NCBI GenBank assembly: GCA_015655015.1
Contig: JAATFV010000139.1
Span: 1 to 32,335 of the forward strand
Length of the DNA: 32,335 nucleotides
Source: Chitinophagales bacterium
GTDB lineage: Bacteria; Bacteroidota; Bacteroidia; Chitinophagales; Chitinophagaceae
Direction: 5' to 3'
In this document: one piece after another, positions 14,685 through 24,100 of the stretch
How the letters are laid out: the number at the start of each line of letters is the position of its first letter
How positions within the stretch are numbered: the first letter of the stretch is position 1
Notes under the pieces: model-generated
Told to the model about the DNA's origin: nothing
What the model saw: the letters and a program-made list of their open reading frames with translations, nothing else
The model's database searches: none
Position numbers and translations under genes: made by a program

Positions 14685-16967
14685 TTAATGCCCGGACGAG
14701 TCACTTTGGCCATACTCATTGCGGTCCTTACGGTAAGTTTCCTCCCGGCACTGCTTTATATATTGATAAATAGCTTCCTGCGAGCGGACCGGGTTGCCGT
14801 CTTCCGACACCGGTACATTATCCATCGAGGCATTGAGAGTGACGGCAGATACATTGTCCTGCCACTGCAGCCGGATGATCTCCCGGATCTCCTGTTTCAG
14901 CTGTTCATCATACAGGGGAAAACATACTTCGATCCGCCGGTAAATATTCCTGTTCATCCAGTCAGCGGAGCCAAGGAAGATCTCCTCCTCTCCATTATTA
15001 TGAAAGATGAATACCCGGCCATGTTCGAGGTATCGGTCGACGATCCGTTTAACGGATATATTTTCACTGATGCCCGGCACCCCGGGAATGAGGCAGCAGA
15101 TGCTTCTTACGATCAGGTTGATCTTCACGCCGGCATTGGATGCTTCATAGAGCTTGCTGATCAATACCTGTTCTTCCAGGTTGTTCAGCTTAATAGTAAT
15201 AGAGGATGGCAGCCCTTTTCCGGCATTTTCGATCTCCCGGTCTATCAGCGAAAGGAATCGCTGGTGAAGATTGAATTGCGCCACCAGTAAATGCCGGAAG
15301 GGTATTTTAACCGATTCCCGGGGATCTTTATGTTTACCCAGAAAGATAAAGAGCAGCTCCAGCTCGCGCATCAGGTCATGGTTGCCGGTCAGCAGGATAT
15401 GATCTGTATAGAAACGCGCCGTATTCTCATTCAGATTGCCGGTGGCCAGCAGACCATAATAGATCATCCGTTGATGGCTTCTTTTTTTGACCAATGCTAC
15501 TTTAGCATGGACCTTCAGTCCGGGTATGCTGTAAATGATCTTTACGCCTGCTGCCTTCATTTGCTCCGCCCACCGGAGATTGTTGGCCTCGTCGAACCGG
15601 GCCTTCAATTCCACGAAGACGGTGACTTTCTTTCCATTCCGGGAGGCGCTGATCAGGGCATGTGCGATCCTGGAATCCCTGGCTATCCGGTACATCGTAA
15701 GATAGATCTCTTCCACGCTGGGATCGATGGACGCTTCATTAAAAAATCGCAGCACGAGGTCATAACTTTCATAGGGGGCATGCAGCAGCATATCTCTTGC
15801 TGCAATAAGATCGAACAGGCTGCAGAGACGGTCGCCATTCCCGCGTGAATGCCCGCTTCCGATGCTGTCTGAATATCCGCCTCCGTTCTTCTCCGAATGT
15901 CCGCTATCGGCCAGGTCCACCCCGTCGTAAGATCGTTTTTGCGAAGGCCATTTCGGATAAGACAAACGCTCGTCCTTTACCGGAAAAGCAGACAGGTCCC
16001 TCAGATTGTGATACCTGCCCCCTTCCACGATGGAGGCTTTGTTCAGGCCAAGAGAGCTGATGAGGGACTCCAGGATAGGAAAGGGGATACCCGGTTGATA
16101 CAGGAACCGGGTAGCCAGTCCCGCATCCCTTTTAACCAGCTTTTTCTCTATCTTTTCAGCAAGATCGCCATCGTATTCGTCTTCCAGGTCGAGCTCGGCA
16201 TCCCTGGTGATCTTAATGCTATAGGCTCCTTTAATGGAGAGGCCTGGAAAAATAAATGGCAGGTTTTCCCGGATAATATCGTCTATAAAAAGGATGGTTT
16301 GCGTACCGTCAGCCTCTGCCCGGTAGAACCGGGGCAGGCCATCCGAGGGAATATTCAGGATATATATATCTTCCTCGTTGCTCTCATCCCTGATCGCTCC
16401 CGGACCGCCCATCGGCTGATCTTTACTCTCCACCCCTACGATCCGCAGACCACTGATTTCCCGGTTATTGTCCTTTCCCGTTACAACAGCAAAATACAGC
16501 TTATCATTCCCGGGGAAAAAATTGTCTTTTGCCCGGGATAGATGCACCGGCTGAAGAAAAGCGAGCAATTGGGTAAAAAAATATTCATCGGCCTCTTTTT
16601 TTACCGCTTCCGGGATAGGCTGGCCATAGATGAAATGGATACCCTGGCTGGCAAGGGCTGGCAGCACCCGGCCATGTAACACCTGACCGAAATGCTCCAG
16701 CTGGCCGTTGACGGCAGTCGTTATCTCCTGTAGAATGGAGTTCCCTCCCGGCGAGGTATATAATGAATCTTTCGTTATTTTGATCTTCTGCAGCGCCGAG
16801 AGGGCCGGAATACGCACCCGGTAAAACTCATCCAGGTTAGAGCAATAGATAGAAAGAAAGCTGATCCGATCCAGCAAAGGAACGGTCTCTTTGGCCCCTT
16901 CCTCCAATACCCGGTAATTAAAAGACAGCCAGCTCAGATCTCTGTCGAAAAAGGAAATAGTAGGCAT
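14685..16967 (-). CDS. ppk1: Polyphosphate kinase 1
   Basis: Ppk1 reversibly transfers the terminal phosphate of ATP to inorganic polyphosphate through a phosphohistidine. The N-terminal domain opens with FFDRDLSWLSFNYRVLEE and YCSNLDEFYRVRIPAL, both typical. The phosphorylated histidine is His487 in LKVHAKVALVKKR, and the second conserved histidine is His656 in FIFHNNGEEEIFLGSADWMNRN. The protein (760 aa) is longer than the roughly 690 aa usual for the family. The excess is largely a Gly/Ser/Asp-rich insertion at about 350-374 encoded by a 24-bp tandem repeat, just before the conserved DLIAARDMLLHAPYESYD. The gene stands alone, convergent with the YdcF-family gene and divergent from the small gene at 17075. 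Confidence 0.95.
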   Translation of the reverse strand: MPTISFFDRDLSWLSFNYRVLEEGAKETVPLLDRISFLSIYCSNLDEFYRVRIPALSALQKIKITKDSLYTSPGGNSILQEITTAVNGQLEHFGQVLHGRVLPALASQGIHFIYGQPIPEAVKKEADEYFFTQLLAFLQPVHLSRAKDNFFPGNDKLYFAVVTGKDNNREISGLRIVGVESKDQPMGGPGAIRDESNEEDIYILNIPSDGLPRFYRAEADGTQTILFIDDIIRENLPFIFPGLSIKGAYSIKITRDAELDLEDEYDGDLAEKIEKKLVKRDAGLATRFLYQPGIPFPILESLISSLGLNKASIVEGGRYHNLRDLSAFPVKDERLSYPKWPSQKRSYDGVDLADSGHSEKNGGGYSDSIGSGHSRGNGDRLCSLFDLIAARDMLLHAPYESYDLVLRFFNEASIDPSVEEIYLTMYRIARDSRIAHALISASRNGKKVTVFVELKARFDEANNLRWAEQMKAAGVKIIYSIPGLKVHAKVALVKKRSHQRMIYYGLLATGNLNENTARFYTDHILLTGNHDLMRELELLFIFLGKHKDPRESVKIPFRHLLVAQFNLHQRFLSLIDREIENAGKGLPSSITIKLNNLEEQVLISKLYEASNAGVKINLIVRSICCLIPGVPGISENISVKRIVDRYLEHGRVFIFHNNGEEEIFLGSADWMNRNIYRRIEVCFPLYDEQLKQEIREIIRLQWQDNVSAVTLNASMDNVPVSEDGNPVRSQEAIYQYIKQCREETYRKDRNEYGQSDSSGH
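15847..15918. repeat. Three 24-bp tandem repeats inside ppk1
   Basis: Degenerate 24-bp units start at 15847, 15871 and 15895, each opening with gaat[ga][ct]ccgc. On the minus strand they encode 8-residue Gly/Ser-rich units (DSIGSGHS, EKNGGGYS, DLADSGHS) inserted in a loop before the catalytic half of Ppk1. The period is the same as in the GH8 linker, but the sequence is different. Confidence 0.75.
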
Positions 16968-17040
16968 ATTTTTGTAAAATAGCTATTTTTCACCATCCGG
17001 GATTTTGTCGCCGCAACAGGAGGCTTTCAAAAGCCCGGAA

Positions 17041-17070
17041 TTTGGCAAACATAACATAAATATAATTTTT
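17041..17070 (+). promoter_or_regulatory. Candidate promoter for the small gene at 17075
   Basis: TTTG (17041-17044) and TAATTTTT (17063-17070, seven of eight positions of TAnnTTTG) are separated by 18 bp, close to the Bacteroidota consensus. Just upstream lies a compact inverted repeat GGCTTT / AAAGCC (17022-17027 and 17030-17035). The ATG is 4 nt after the -7 box, so the leader would be minimal. Confidence 0.4.
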
Positions 17071-17074
17071 TCAA

Positions 17075-17416
17075 ATGCGGAAGGAGCTGAAAAAGATAGA
17101 GGAACAGCGGGAATTGTTTAAGGGGTTTTTTTCAAAATATGGACGGAAGACCAATTATAAAGGACCGTCCACAGATACCGTGCTGCTGGTGGAGATCTGC
17201 GACGGGAATGGCGCCTTTATCTGCGATCACTTATGGTTCAATCTTACAAAGGGTTTTGAAAAGCTGGGCACCCTCCGGCAGGGAGATATCATTCAATTTG
17301 AGGCAAGGGTGAAGAAATATAAAAAAGGATATGTCAACAGGCAGGCGGGCATTGACGAAAGCCAGTTCGACTATAAGCTTAGCCACCCGACGAAGATCGA
17401 AAAAATAAAGATGTAA
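17075..17416 (+). CDS. Small protein of unknown function, possibly OB-fold-like
   Basis: I do not recognise a named family for this 113-aa cytoplasmic protein. It opens with a charged helix (KELKKIEEQRELFKGFF) and then has alternating strands: TVLLVEICDGNGAFICDHLWF, a Gly-Leu turn, GDIIQFEARVKKYKKGYV. A beta-rich core with a basic, aromatic edge (KKYKKGYVNRQ) resembles small nucleic-acid-binding OB folds; this is an inference from pattern only. It sits at the left edge of the AT-richer block holding the XRE/ATPase/HNH genes, with a 96-nt gap to the XRE gene, so it is probably a separate unit. Confidence 0.6.
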   Translation: MRKELKKIEEQRELFKGFFSKYGRKTNYKGPSTDTVLLVEICDGNGAFICDHLWFNLTKGFEKLGTLRQGDIIQFEARVKKYKKGYVNRQAGIDESQFDYKLSHPTKIEKIKM

Positions 17417-17488
17417 TGAAAAATCGGAATTTATAATTTTTCAATCCTCTGTCTGTTGCTTTTTCCTTTTTATCGTACATTTACCATA

Positions 17489-17504
17489 ATTTGACAAGTC
17501 AAAT
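17489..17504. promoter_or_regulatory. Palindromic operator candidate for the XRE regulator
   Basis: A perfect 7-bp inverted repeat, ATTTGAC (17489-17495) and GTCAAAT (17498-17504), with a 2-nt AA centre ends 8 nt before the ATG of the XRE gene. The size, symmetry and position fit an autoregulatory operator of a small HTH dimer. A TACATTTA (17476-17483, near TAnnTTTG) lies just upstream, so binding would block early transcription. Confidence 0.6.
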
Positions 17505-17512
17505 AAAGATAA

Positions 17513-17806
17513 ATGGAAACTCAATTCGGCTCTCGTATCAGGCAATTACGGGAACAACAGCAAATATTGCAGAGACAAGTGGCATCTTTGTTGGAAATAG
17601 ACACCCCCTTATATAGTAAAATAGAACGTGGAGAGCGAATTGCGAGAAAAGAGGTAGCTATCAGGTTGGCCGAAATATTTAAAACTGATAAAGATGAGCT
17701 ACTTACCCTTTGGCTGGCAGATCAGGTGTTTGATGTTGTCAAAGATGAGAGTGTGGCCGATGAAGCGCTCAAATCAGTCTCACGAAAAATTAAAGGAAAG
17801 AAATGA
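17513..17806 (+). CDS. XRE-family helix-turn-helix regulator
   Basis: This 97-aa protein is almost entirely a Cro/CI-type HTH domain: GSRIRQLREQQQILQRQVASLL (helices 1-2, about 5-26), DTPLYSKIERGERIARKEVAIRLAEIF (recognition helix and after, about 30-56). A short helical tail ends in basic KIKGKK. It has no effector or protease domain, so it is a simple dimeric DNA-binding repressor. A perfect palindrome directly upstream is its likely operator. The ATPase gene follows after 40 nt on the same strand, which suggests that it controls the ATPase/HNH pair. Restriction-modification C-proteins have a similar layout. Confidence 0.88.
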   Translation: METQFGSRIRQLREQQQILQRQVASLLEIDTPLYSKIERGERIARKEVAIRLAEIFKTDKDELLTLWLADQVFDVVKDESVADEALKSVSRKIKGKK

Positions 17807-17846
17807 ATTTCTCTGAAATGATGTTAAATGGATAATATTTATAACA

Positions 17847-19112
17847 ATGAATATAGATAAGATTTCTGTCAAAAATTTCAGGAATATAGGGGAAGAAAAA
17901 ACCTTTTTCCTAAACCCTCACTTTACTGTTTTTATTGGTATTAATGGAAAAGGGAAATCTACCATGCTTCACGCTCTGCGAGTAGCCTGCGGAGCTTATT
18001 TTTTGGCAATTCCGGACGTGCCTTCCCGGCATATACAAAAGGATGAAATAAGAATTGTTGAATCCGGTAAATTGCTTCTTCAGCAATTTCCTGTAAAAGT
18101 AGAGGCAACCGGTACATTCCCCGGCATAAATGAACCTGTCGTTTGGCGTAGGCAATGGCTTGAAGGAAGCAGTTCCAGCACTTTCAATAACGCCGATGTA
18201 GGCCTTATTAAGAGATTAGCCTCGGAGAAATTCCAAAAGATTACAAGGGAAGCAAATGATCGGGTCGACCTCCCTATTGTTGCATTTTTCGGTATTTCCC
18301 GTGCATTCGGTGCAGGTCGGGTCACAACAAACAGCCGCATTCAACGTATGGGTAGAATGATATTCAAAGACGGCTATCAGGACTGGCAGGAAATGAAGGC
18401 TGTAAAATTTCATTATGAAGAGTGGCTTGGCACCTATGATACTTTGGTTGCTTTAGATAAAGAGTACGACCGGACAAAAGAAGCGTTCTATAATGCTTTG
18501 AAACTGGCTAATCCCTATATCACTCAAATAGAATTTATTAATGGTGAACTATGGGTAAAAATTAATATTGAAGGGAATACAACCGACTTGCTTCCTCTAA
18601 GCCTTCAAAGTGATGGAATTCATTATTTTACTGCAATGGTAGCAGAAATAGCTTATAGGTGCGTAGTACTGAATGGCTACCAGAATGAAAATGCGATAAA
18701 AGAAACTAAAGGAATTGTCATGATAGATGAAATTGATCTTCATCTCCATCCTAATTGGCAGAGACATGTGATAAAAGATTTGAAAGAGGCTTTTCCGAAA
18801 GTTCAATTTGTCGCTACCACACATTCTCCTTTTATAGTACAATCGCTTAAAAGTGATGAAATATGGAATTTGGATAAGATCATGGACGTTTCACCCAATA
18901 ACTTAAAACTGGATACCATTGCAACCGAAGTTATGGGTGTGTCAAGCTCCTTTTCAAAGGAAAATGAAGATCTGTACGAGAGGAGTAAATCATTTATTTC
19001 CAATCTCGAGGAGGGAAAAAGTATGGAGGAACTTGAAAATGATTTAGAGGAAATTTCTGATCCGGCAGTACGGGCCTTTCTTGAACTTAGAAAAATGTCA
19101 AAAAGGAAATGA
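17847..19112 (+). CDS. ABC/SMC-type ATPase, PtuA-like (Septu defence)
   Basis: This 421-aa ATPase starts with the RecF/SMC-like strand ISVKNFRNIGEEKTFFL and Walker A GINGKGKST (31-39). A long helical middle region (about 130-240) follows. LPLSLQSDG resembles a degenerate ABC signature, Walker B is GIVMIDEIDLHLHP (Asp294-Glu295), and the switch histidine is His326 in VATTHSPFIVQSL. There is no TOPRIM domain, which argues against an OLD nuclease or GajA. The stop codon overlaps the start of an HNH nuclease gene by 4 nt. ATPase plus HNH in this order is the Septu (PtuA/PtuB) arrangement, a defence system against phages. RloC-like or other AAA/HNH pairs are alternatives. Confidence 0.78.
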   Translation: MNIDKISVKNFRNIGEEKTFFLNPHFTVFIGINGKGKSTMLHALRVACGAYFLAIPDVPSRHIQKDEIRIVESGKLLLQQFPVKVEATGTFPGINEPVVWRRQWLEGSSSSTFNNADVGLIKRLASEKFQKITREANDRVDLPIVAFFGISRAFGAGRVTTNSRIQRMGRMIFKDGYQDWQEMKAVKFHYEEWLGTYDTLVALDKEYDRTKEAFYNALKLANPYITQIEFINGELWVKINIEGNTTDLLPLSLQSDGIHYFTAMVAEIAYRCVVLNGYQNENAIKETKGIVMIDEIDLHLHPNWQRHVIKDLKEAFPKVQFVATTHSPFIVQSLKSDEIWNLDKIMDVSPNNLKLDTIATEVMGVSSSFSKENEDLYERSKSFISNLEEGKSMEELENDLEEISDPAVRAFLELRKMSKRK

Positions 19113-19876
19113 GACCACTGGATAAAGGGAATATACCATTGGGCGAAGACGGTAATCCGATTACCCCAACCGATTACAAAAAATGGAGGAAATCTCTAAT
19201 GAATAGGATCGGATATTATTGCGTTTATTGTAATCAACCATTAAGTCATAGTTTGCAGGTTGAACATGTAATACCCCAAAGTCCTCCTGCCGGATTTACA
19301 CCGGGCGATGCAATTGCCTGGAACAATATGCTTTTGGCATGTGGTCCATGTAATAATGCTAAAAGTAACAATCCTGTAGATGCAAATACGTTTTATTTGC
19401 CTGATATCCATAATACTCATATGCCATTCCAAACTGTTGATCTATCCGGCGATGGAGGCAAGCATGCTGTAATAAGAAATAGATCAGGTCTCAATCCTGA
19501 TCAACAACTAAAGACAGCGAGGACCATTCATCTGCTTAAATTGGATAATACTGATGAAAGAGATGATGTCGTTGATATAAGAAGTATTAAACGAAGAGAT
19601 GCGATGGTTGCCGTAAAAGCCAATAAGGAGCAATATGATGAATTGAAGGCATTACCAGCCTTTAATCCTGTGGCTGCCGCTCAAAGAGTAGCATTGCAAG
19701 CCAAAGTTACGGGATTCTTTAGCCTGTGGTATGAGGCATTTGCCGATGAGTCCGAAGTGATGCAGGCCTTAATAGACCCTGTTACCATTCCCGGTACTGC
19801 TCAAAACTGTTTTGACCCCGCCATGGGCTTCCGGCCTTGTCCCCGTAATCCATTAAATACTGCCGACCCAATATAA
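19109..19876 (+). CDS. HNH endonuclease, PtuB-like (Septu defence)
   Basis: This 255-aa protein has a zinc-type HNH fold near its N-terminus: Cys38-x2-Cys41, Glu52-His53 (VEHVIPQSP), Trp71-Asn72-Asn73 and Cys78-x2-Cys81 followed by NNAKSNN. These are the expected metal-binding and catalytic positions of HNH nucleases. The C-terminal half (about 100-255) is helical with no recognisable domain and may contact the ATPase. The ATG overlaps the ATPase stop codon, so the two are translationally coupled and probably form a complex. In Septu the HNH subunit is the effector that cleaves nucleic acid. The gene ends 24 bp from the convergent AraC gene. Confidence 0.8.
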   Translation: MRPLDKGNIPLGEDGNPITPTDYKKWRKSLMNRIGYYCVYCNQPLSHSLQVEHVIPQSPPAGFTPGDAIAWNNMLLACGPCNNAKSNNPVDANTFYLPDIHNTHMPFQTVDLSGDGGKHAVIRNRSGLNPDQQLKTARTIHLLKLDNTDERDDVVDIRSIKRRDAMVAVKANKEQYDELKALPAFNPVAAAQRVALQAKVTGFFSLWYEAFADESEVMQALIDPVTIPGTAQNCFDPAMGFRPCPRNPLNTADPI

Positions 19877-19900
19877 AACCTTTATTTGATTGCAGGGCCC

Positions 19901-20803
19901 CTACTTCCCCGACTTATTCTTCTTCCGATACTCGATCGGAGAAACCCCCATCAGTTTAGAGAACATCCTCGAAAAATAATATTGGTCATCGACACCCAGA
20001 TTGGCCGCCATCTCCTTGACGGTCATCGTCGTAAAGAGCAGGTATTGACAGGCTTTCTGTATTTTAAGATGATTGAAGTATTCAATAGGAGAGTACCCGG
20101 TCCTTTCCCGGAACACCGCCGAAAAATGCGAAACGGACAGCTTGGCAAAATCAGCGAACTCCTGTAAGGTAAAGATCGTATGGATCTTCTTCTGCATCAG
20201 CTCGATCGTCCCCGCAATGACATCGTTCTCTTTCTTATTCTCCACATAATTGAACTTCTCTTCATAAAGGATCGAAGAGAGAAAATGATAAAAGATCATA
20301 TTGACATAACGTAGATTATCTCCGCTGTAGCCCTTCTCCAGGTTGGTATAGATCTCCTCGAATAATTTGATCCGGTTCTCATTATACGTGAGATCCGGCT
20401 TGTAATTTTTTGTATGCTGAAGGATCAGGTCCACGATATACCCGGCAAGTTCGCCTTTGAAATGTATCCAGTATATTGTCCATGGGTCCTTTTCATTGGC
20501 GGCATATTTGTGCGGAACGCCCGCAGGAATAACAACGAACCGGGAAGGGGTGATCTCCGTTCTTTTCTTATGGATGTCGATCCAGCCGCTCCCTTCCACG
20601 CAATAGATAAGAATATACTGGCTGACACCACCAGACCGCTCCATGTAGTGATACCGGGCCTTGGGGTAATATCCGATGTCCGTTATATACACCTGCCTGG
20701 TCACCGGATCCTTCATAAGAAAATCCGTCGTTATCTTTTTGGGGAGCACGATCAGCCGCTGCCCCTCGAATCCCTCTTTCTTCCTGAAAACTTTCTCTTT
20801 CAT
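19901..20803 (-). CDS. AraC-family transcriptional regulator
   Basis: Counting from the ATG at 20803, this 300-aa protein has an N-terminal cupin-type ligand-binding domain (about 30-160; YILIYCVEGSGWIDI, RFVVIPAGVPHKY, WTIYWIHFKG). A C-terminal double HTH follows (about 200-295; FTLQEFADFAKLSVSHFSAVF, then the signature MTVKEMAANLGVDDQYYFSR with GVSPIEYRKK). The frame stays open up to 20941, but the upstream 46 residues do not resemble the family, so the shorter form is preferred. It is divergent from the SusC operon. Cupin-AraC regulators in this position usually sense a sugar and activate the neighbouring glycan-use genes, which is the likely role here. Confidence 0.9.
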   Translation of the reverse strand: MKEKVFRKKEGFEGQRLIVLPKKITTDFLMKDPVTRQVYITDIGYYPKARYHYMERSGGVSQYILIYCVEGSGWIDIHKKRTEITPSRFVVIPAGVPHKYAANEKDPWTIYWIHFKGELAGYIVDLILQHTKNYKPDLTYNENRIKLFEEIYTNLEKGYSGDNLRYVNMIFYHFLSSILYEEKFNYVENKKENDVIAGTIELMQKKIHTIFTLQEFADFAKLSVSHFSAVFRERTGYSPIEYFNHLKIQKACQYLLFTTMTVKEMAANLGVDDQYYFSRMFSKLMGVSPIEYRKKNKSGK

Positions 20804-21112
20804 ATATAATGATAATGCAAAATATAGAAAAGCAGAATAAAATCCATCGTTTTCATAAGAAATACTATTCTTTTTGCTGTTGCCAAAGACGAATTTTGAA
20901 CTTCTAAACCAGTTCCGCCATCTTATAACTTCTTTAGTCAAAACGATTGTTATGTCACAAATGCCTGTCCATCATCTTTTCAGTCCTCCCGGCTTATTAC
21001 GCAGCATTATCCATCCGGCATTATTATCTGCAGCCAACTTGTCAATTAATTCTAACGTTTAATATGTCTTGTATATGAAGAAGATCAATCAACTGCTAAA
21101 AACCCAACCAAA
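20804..21112. promoter_or_regulatory. Divergent AraC/SusC control region
   Basis: These 309 bases hold no gene. For the AraC gene, the minus strand shows TATATTTTG (20826-20818), close to TAnnTTTG, 14 nt before the start. For SusC, CTTG (21038-21041) and TATGTCTTG (21063-21071), 21 bp apart, are a weak promoter match. Their distance to the SusC ATG (21113) leaves a leader of about 40 nt. No clear direct repeats typical of AraC sites could be found by eye. Confidence 0.4.
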
Positions 21113-24100
21113 ATGAGAAAGTTATTCATTCTATTCATGGTCTGTACATGCTGCGCACTACACACAATAGCCCAGCAACGGCAAATTCAGGGAGTAGTAG
21201 AGGATGCTGCTTCTCTCAATCCCCTTCCATTGGCAACGATCAACGTTAAGGCGCCGGGTGTTCCCGCCAGCACCAAATTAACGGACAGCAAAGGAAAATT
21301 TTCCTTTTCCGCTGTTCCGGGCACGGTCCTGGAAGTAAGTTATGCCGGCTATAAGTCCCGGCAGGTCACCGTTAAGAACGACACAGCCTCCTTTACGATC
21401 CTGCTGGAAAGTTCCAGCAACCTGGGAGATATCGTCGTGATCGGCTACGGCAAAGAAAAAAGAGCCGATCTGACCAGCTCCGTATCCAGCATTTCTTCCA
21501 AAGATCTCAATGAGCTGCCCGTCACTAACTTAGCCGCCGCGATGGCTTCCCGCGCACCGGGCGTGGAAGTGCATACTGAGGGATATGCCCCCGGCTCCGG
21601 CAATTCCATTAACATCCGCGGCCTCAACTCTATCTCGCAAAGTGAAGGTCCGCTCTTCGTAGTGGACGGAGTGGCGCTCACAGGAGATATCCGCGATATC
21701 AACCCGAATGATATTGAATCCATCGACATCCTTAAAGATGCGGCAGCTGCCGGCATCTATGGCTCAAGGGCCGCCGCCGGAGTCGTGATCGTCACTACCA
21801 AACACGGGAAAGCAGGCGTCGCTACCATCGACTTTAATATGTATTACGGCATTCAGACGATGAACTCGCCGTATCACATGCTGGACTCAAAAAACTACGC
21901 CCAGCTGAGAAGGGTAGCTTCCTTCGATGGAGACCCCATCACCTATCCGCTTAATACGGACACGGCAGATAAAAAGATCTTCAATCAATATGAGCTGCAG
22001 AATATAGCCAACGGTTACAAGACCTACGATTGGACAAAAGCTGTCACGCGCCGGGCAGCACCCATGCAGAACTACTCCATCGGCATCAGCAACGGTGTAG
22101 GTAAGAGTAAAGTCTATTTCAGCGGCAATTACCTCAACCAGGCCGGGATCATCATCAACACCGGCTATACGAAATACGACGGCCATTTCAGCATTGAATC
22201 GGACATCCGGCAAGGCATAAAATTAGGAGGTACCGTGAACATGGACCATTACCTGGTGAAAGGTGTAAATGCCAGCACTTATCTGCAGTCGCTTACGCAA
22301 AGCCCGCTCATGCCCATCTTCGATTCCACAGGCGCTCCCCTGGTGATCACGGACAATAGTACGGGTACATTGACCATTAACAATCCCATGACCTCTGCCT
22401 TATACTCCATAGCGAACTATTCTGCTACCAGGACCTTTGGCAACCTTTATCTGGAGATCACCCCCATCCGGAACCTCGTGCTCCGCAGCAGCATCGGCGC
22501 CGACCTGAACAACGGAGAGAACGATACCTATGACCCGCGGAATACAGGCGCAGGCTTTTTTACCAATGGATCAGCTGAGGTATACAATACCAAATCCACC
22601 GATGTACTTTGGGAAAATACAGCCACCTACACACTCTCAAAAGGCGATCACGACCTGAACCTGCTCGGCGGAGCTACCTACGAACGCCGGGAGAACATCG
22701 CGATGGACATGAAGGGCCAGCAATTCCCTACCGACCTGCTTACGTTCAAGAACATGGGCAGCGCCGGTATCAAAACACAGGACAATACCAATTATGACGG
22801 ATGGACCGTCCAGTCCTTCCTGGCCAGAGCTATTTATAAATACAAACAGCGGTATATTCTCAACCTCACCGGAAGACGCGATGGCTCCTCCCGCTTTGGC
22901 CCCGACAACCGTTACGGTTTCTTCCCCTCCGCCAGCGTAGCATGGCGCATCATAGAAGAGCCTTTCCTGGGATATAAGCTCAAGACAGTGCTGAGCGACT
23001 GGAAATTAAGGGCCAGTTATGGCATCATCGGCAACCAGAACCTGCCTTACGATGCCATTTATACCCGGTATAATAATGCCCAATATCCTTTCAATGGCGC
23101 CAACGCCACCAGCGGGTACCAGATCGGCGGTACAGCCGGCAACCCTTCCCTGGAATGGGAACGGCAGCATCAGACCAACCTGGGCATGGACATAGCTTTT
23201 CTGAGTAACCGCGTATCGCTGAGCGTTGACGTTTACAACAAGAATATCAGCAGCCTGCTGCTGCCTTTCACCCTGGCCCCATCCTCCGGCTTCTCCAACG
23301 AGCAGATCAACGTGGCCGCCATGAACACAAAAGGCATCGATATCAATTTTCAGGCTACCCCGATAAAGACAAAGAACTTCGAATGGCAGATGACCTTCAA
23401 CTGGTCGAAGTATAAGAGCAAGATCACTTCCCTCTTTCCCGGCCGGGACTCTATCAGCCTTTCTTTACGGGTAGGTCAGCCGCCGAGCGGCGTATTGGTC
23501 AACTATGTGTATGACGGGCTTTACCAGGAAGGCGATGACTTCAGCCTGAATCCCAATGGCAAGCCGGGAGACGTCCGGGTAAAAGATCTTAATCATGACG
23601 GTAAGATCACTCCGCAGGACCAGACGATCGTCGGATATACCATTCCAAAGGGATGGGGCGGATTCTGGAATTATTTCCGCTACAAATCCGTAGTGCTCAC
23701 TGTCCTCACGTCTTATGAGTATGGACAGCAGCTGAACAACCTGCCTGCCACCAACCTCAGTTATTATAATTCGGGATTTGGCACCCAGGGCAATGTGACA
23801 AAAGAAGGAGGCAACTACTGGACAACGACCAATACCCATACCAACATCCCCCGTCCTAATATTTATGGCACTTCCCTGAAGCCGATACCGGGCGGACCCG
23901 GACAAGGCACCAGCTATTCCATTCAGAATGGCGACTATATCCGGATAAAGAGCCTTTCCCTGGGGTATGACCTTCCCGGAAGCTGGACGCAAAAATTCAA
24001 GGGAAGAAATATGAATGTGTACTTCCAGGCGACCGAGCCCTTCCTCTTCACCAAATACAAAGGACTGGATCCGGATAATGGCAACCCCTCCCAGCTGGAG

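Noticed and set aside
17847..19876. Retron-associated or Gabija system
   Set aside because: No reverse transcriptase is present, so a retron-Septu hybrid is not supported. The ATPase lacks a TOPRIM domain and the partner is HNH and not a UvrD-like helicase, so it is not Gabija.
20804..20941. N-terminal 46-residue extension of the AraC protein
   Set aside because: The extra residues do not resemble the family, a -7-like box lies between them and the ATG at 20803, and the shorter protein has the usual length.
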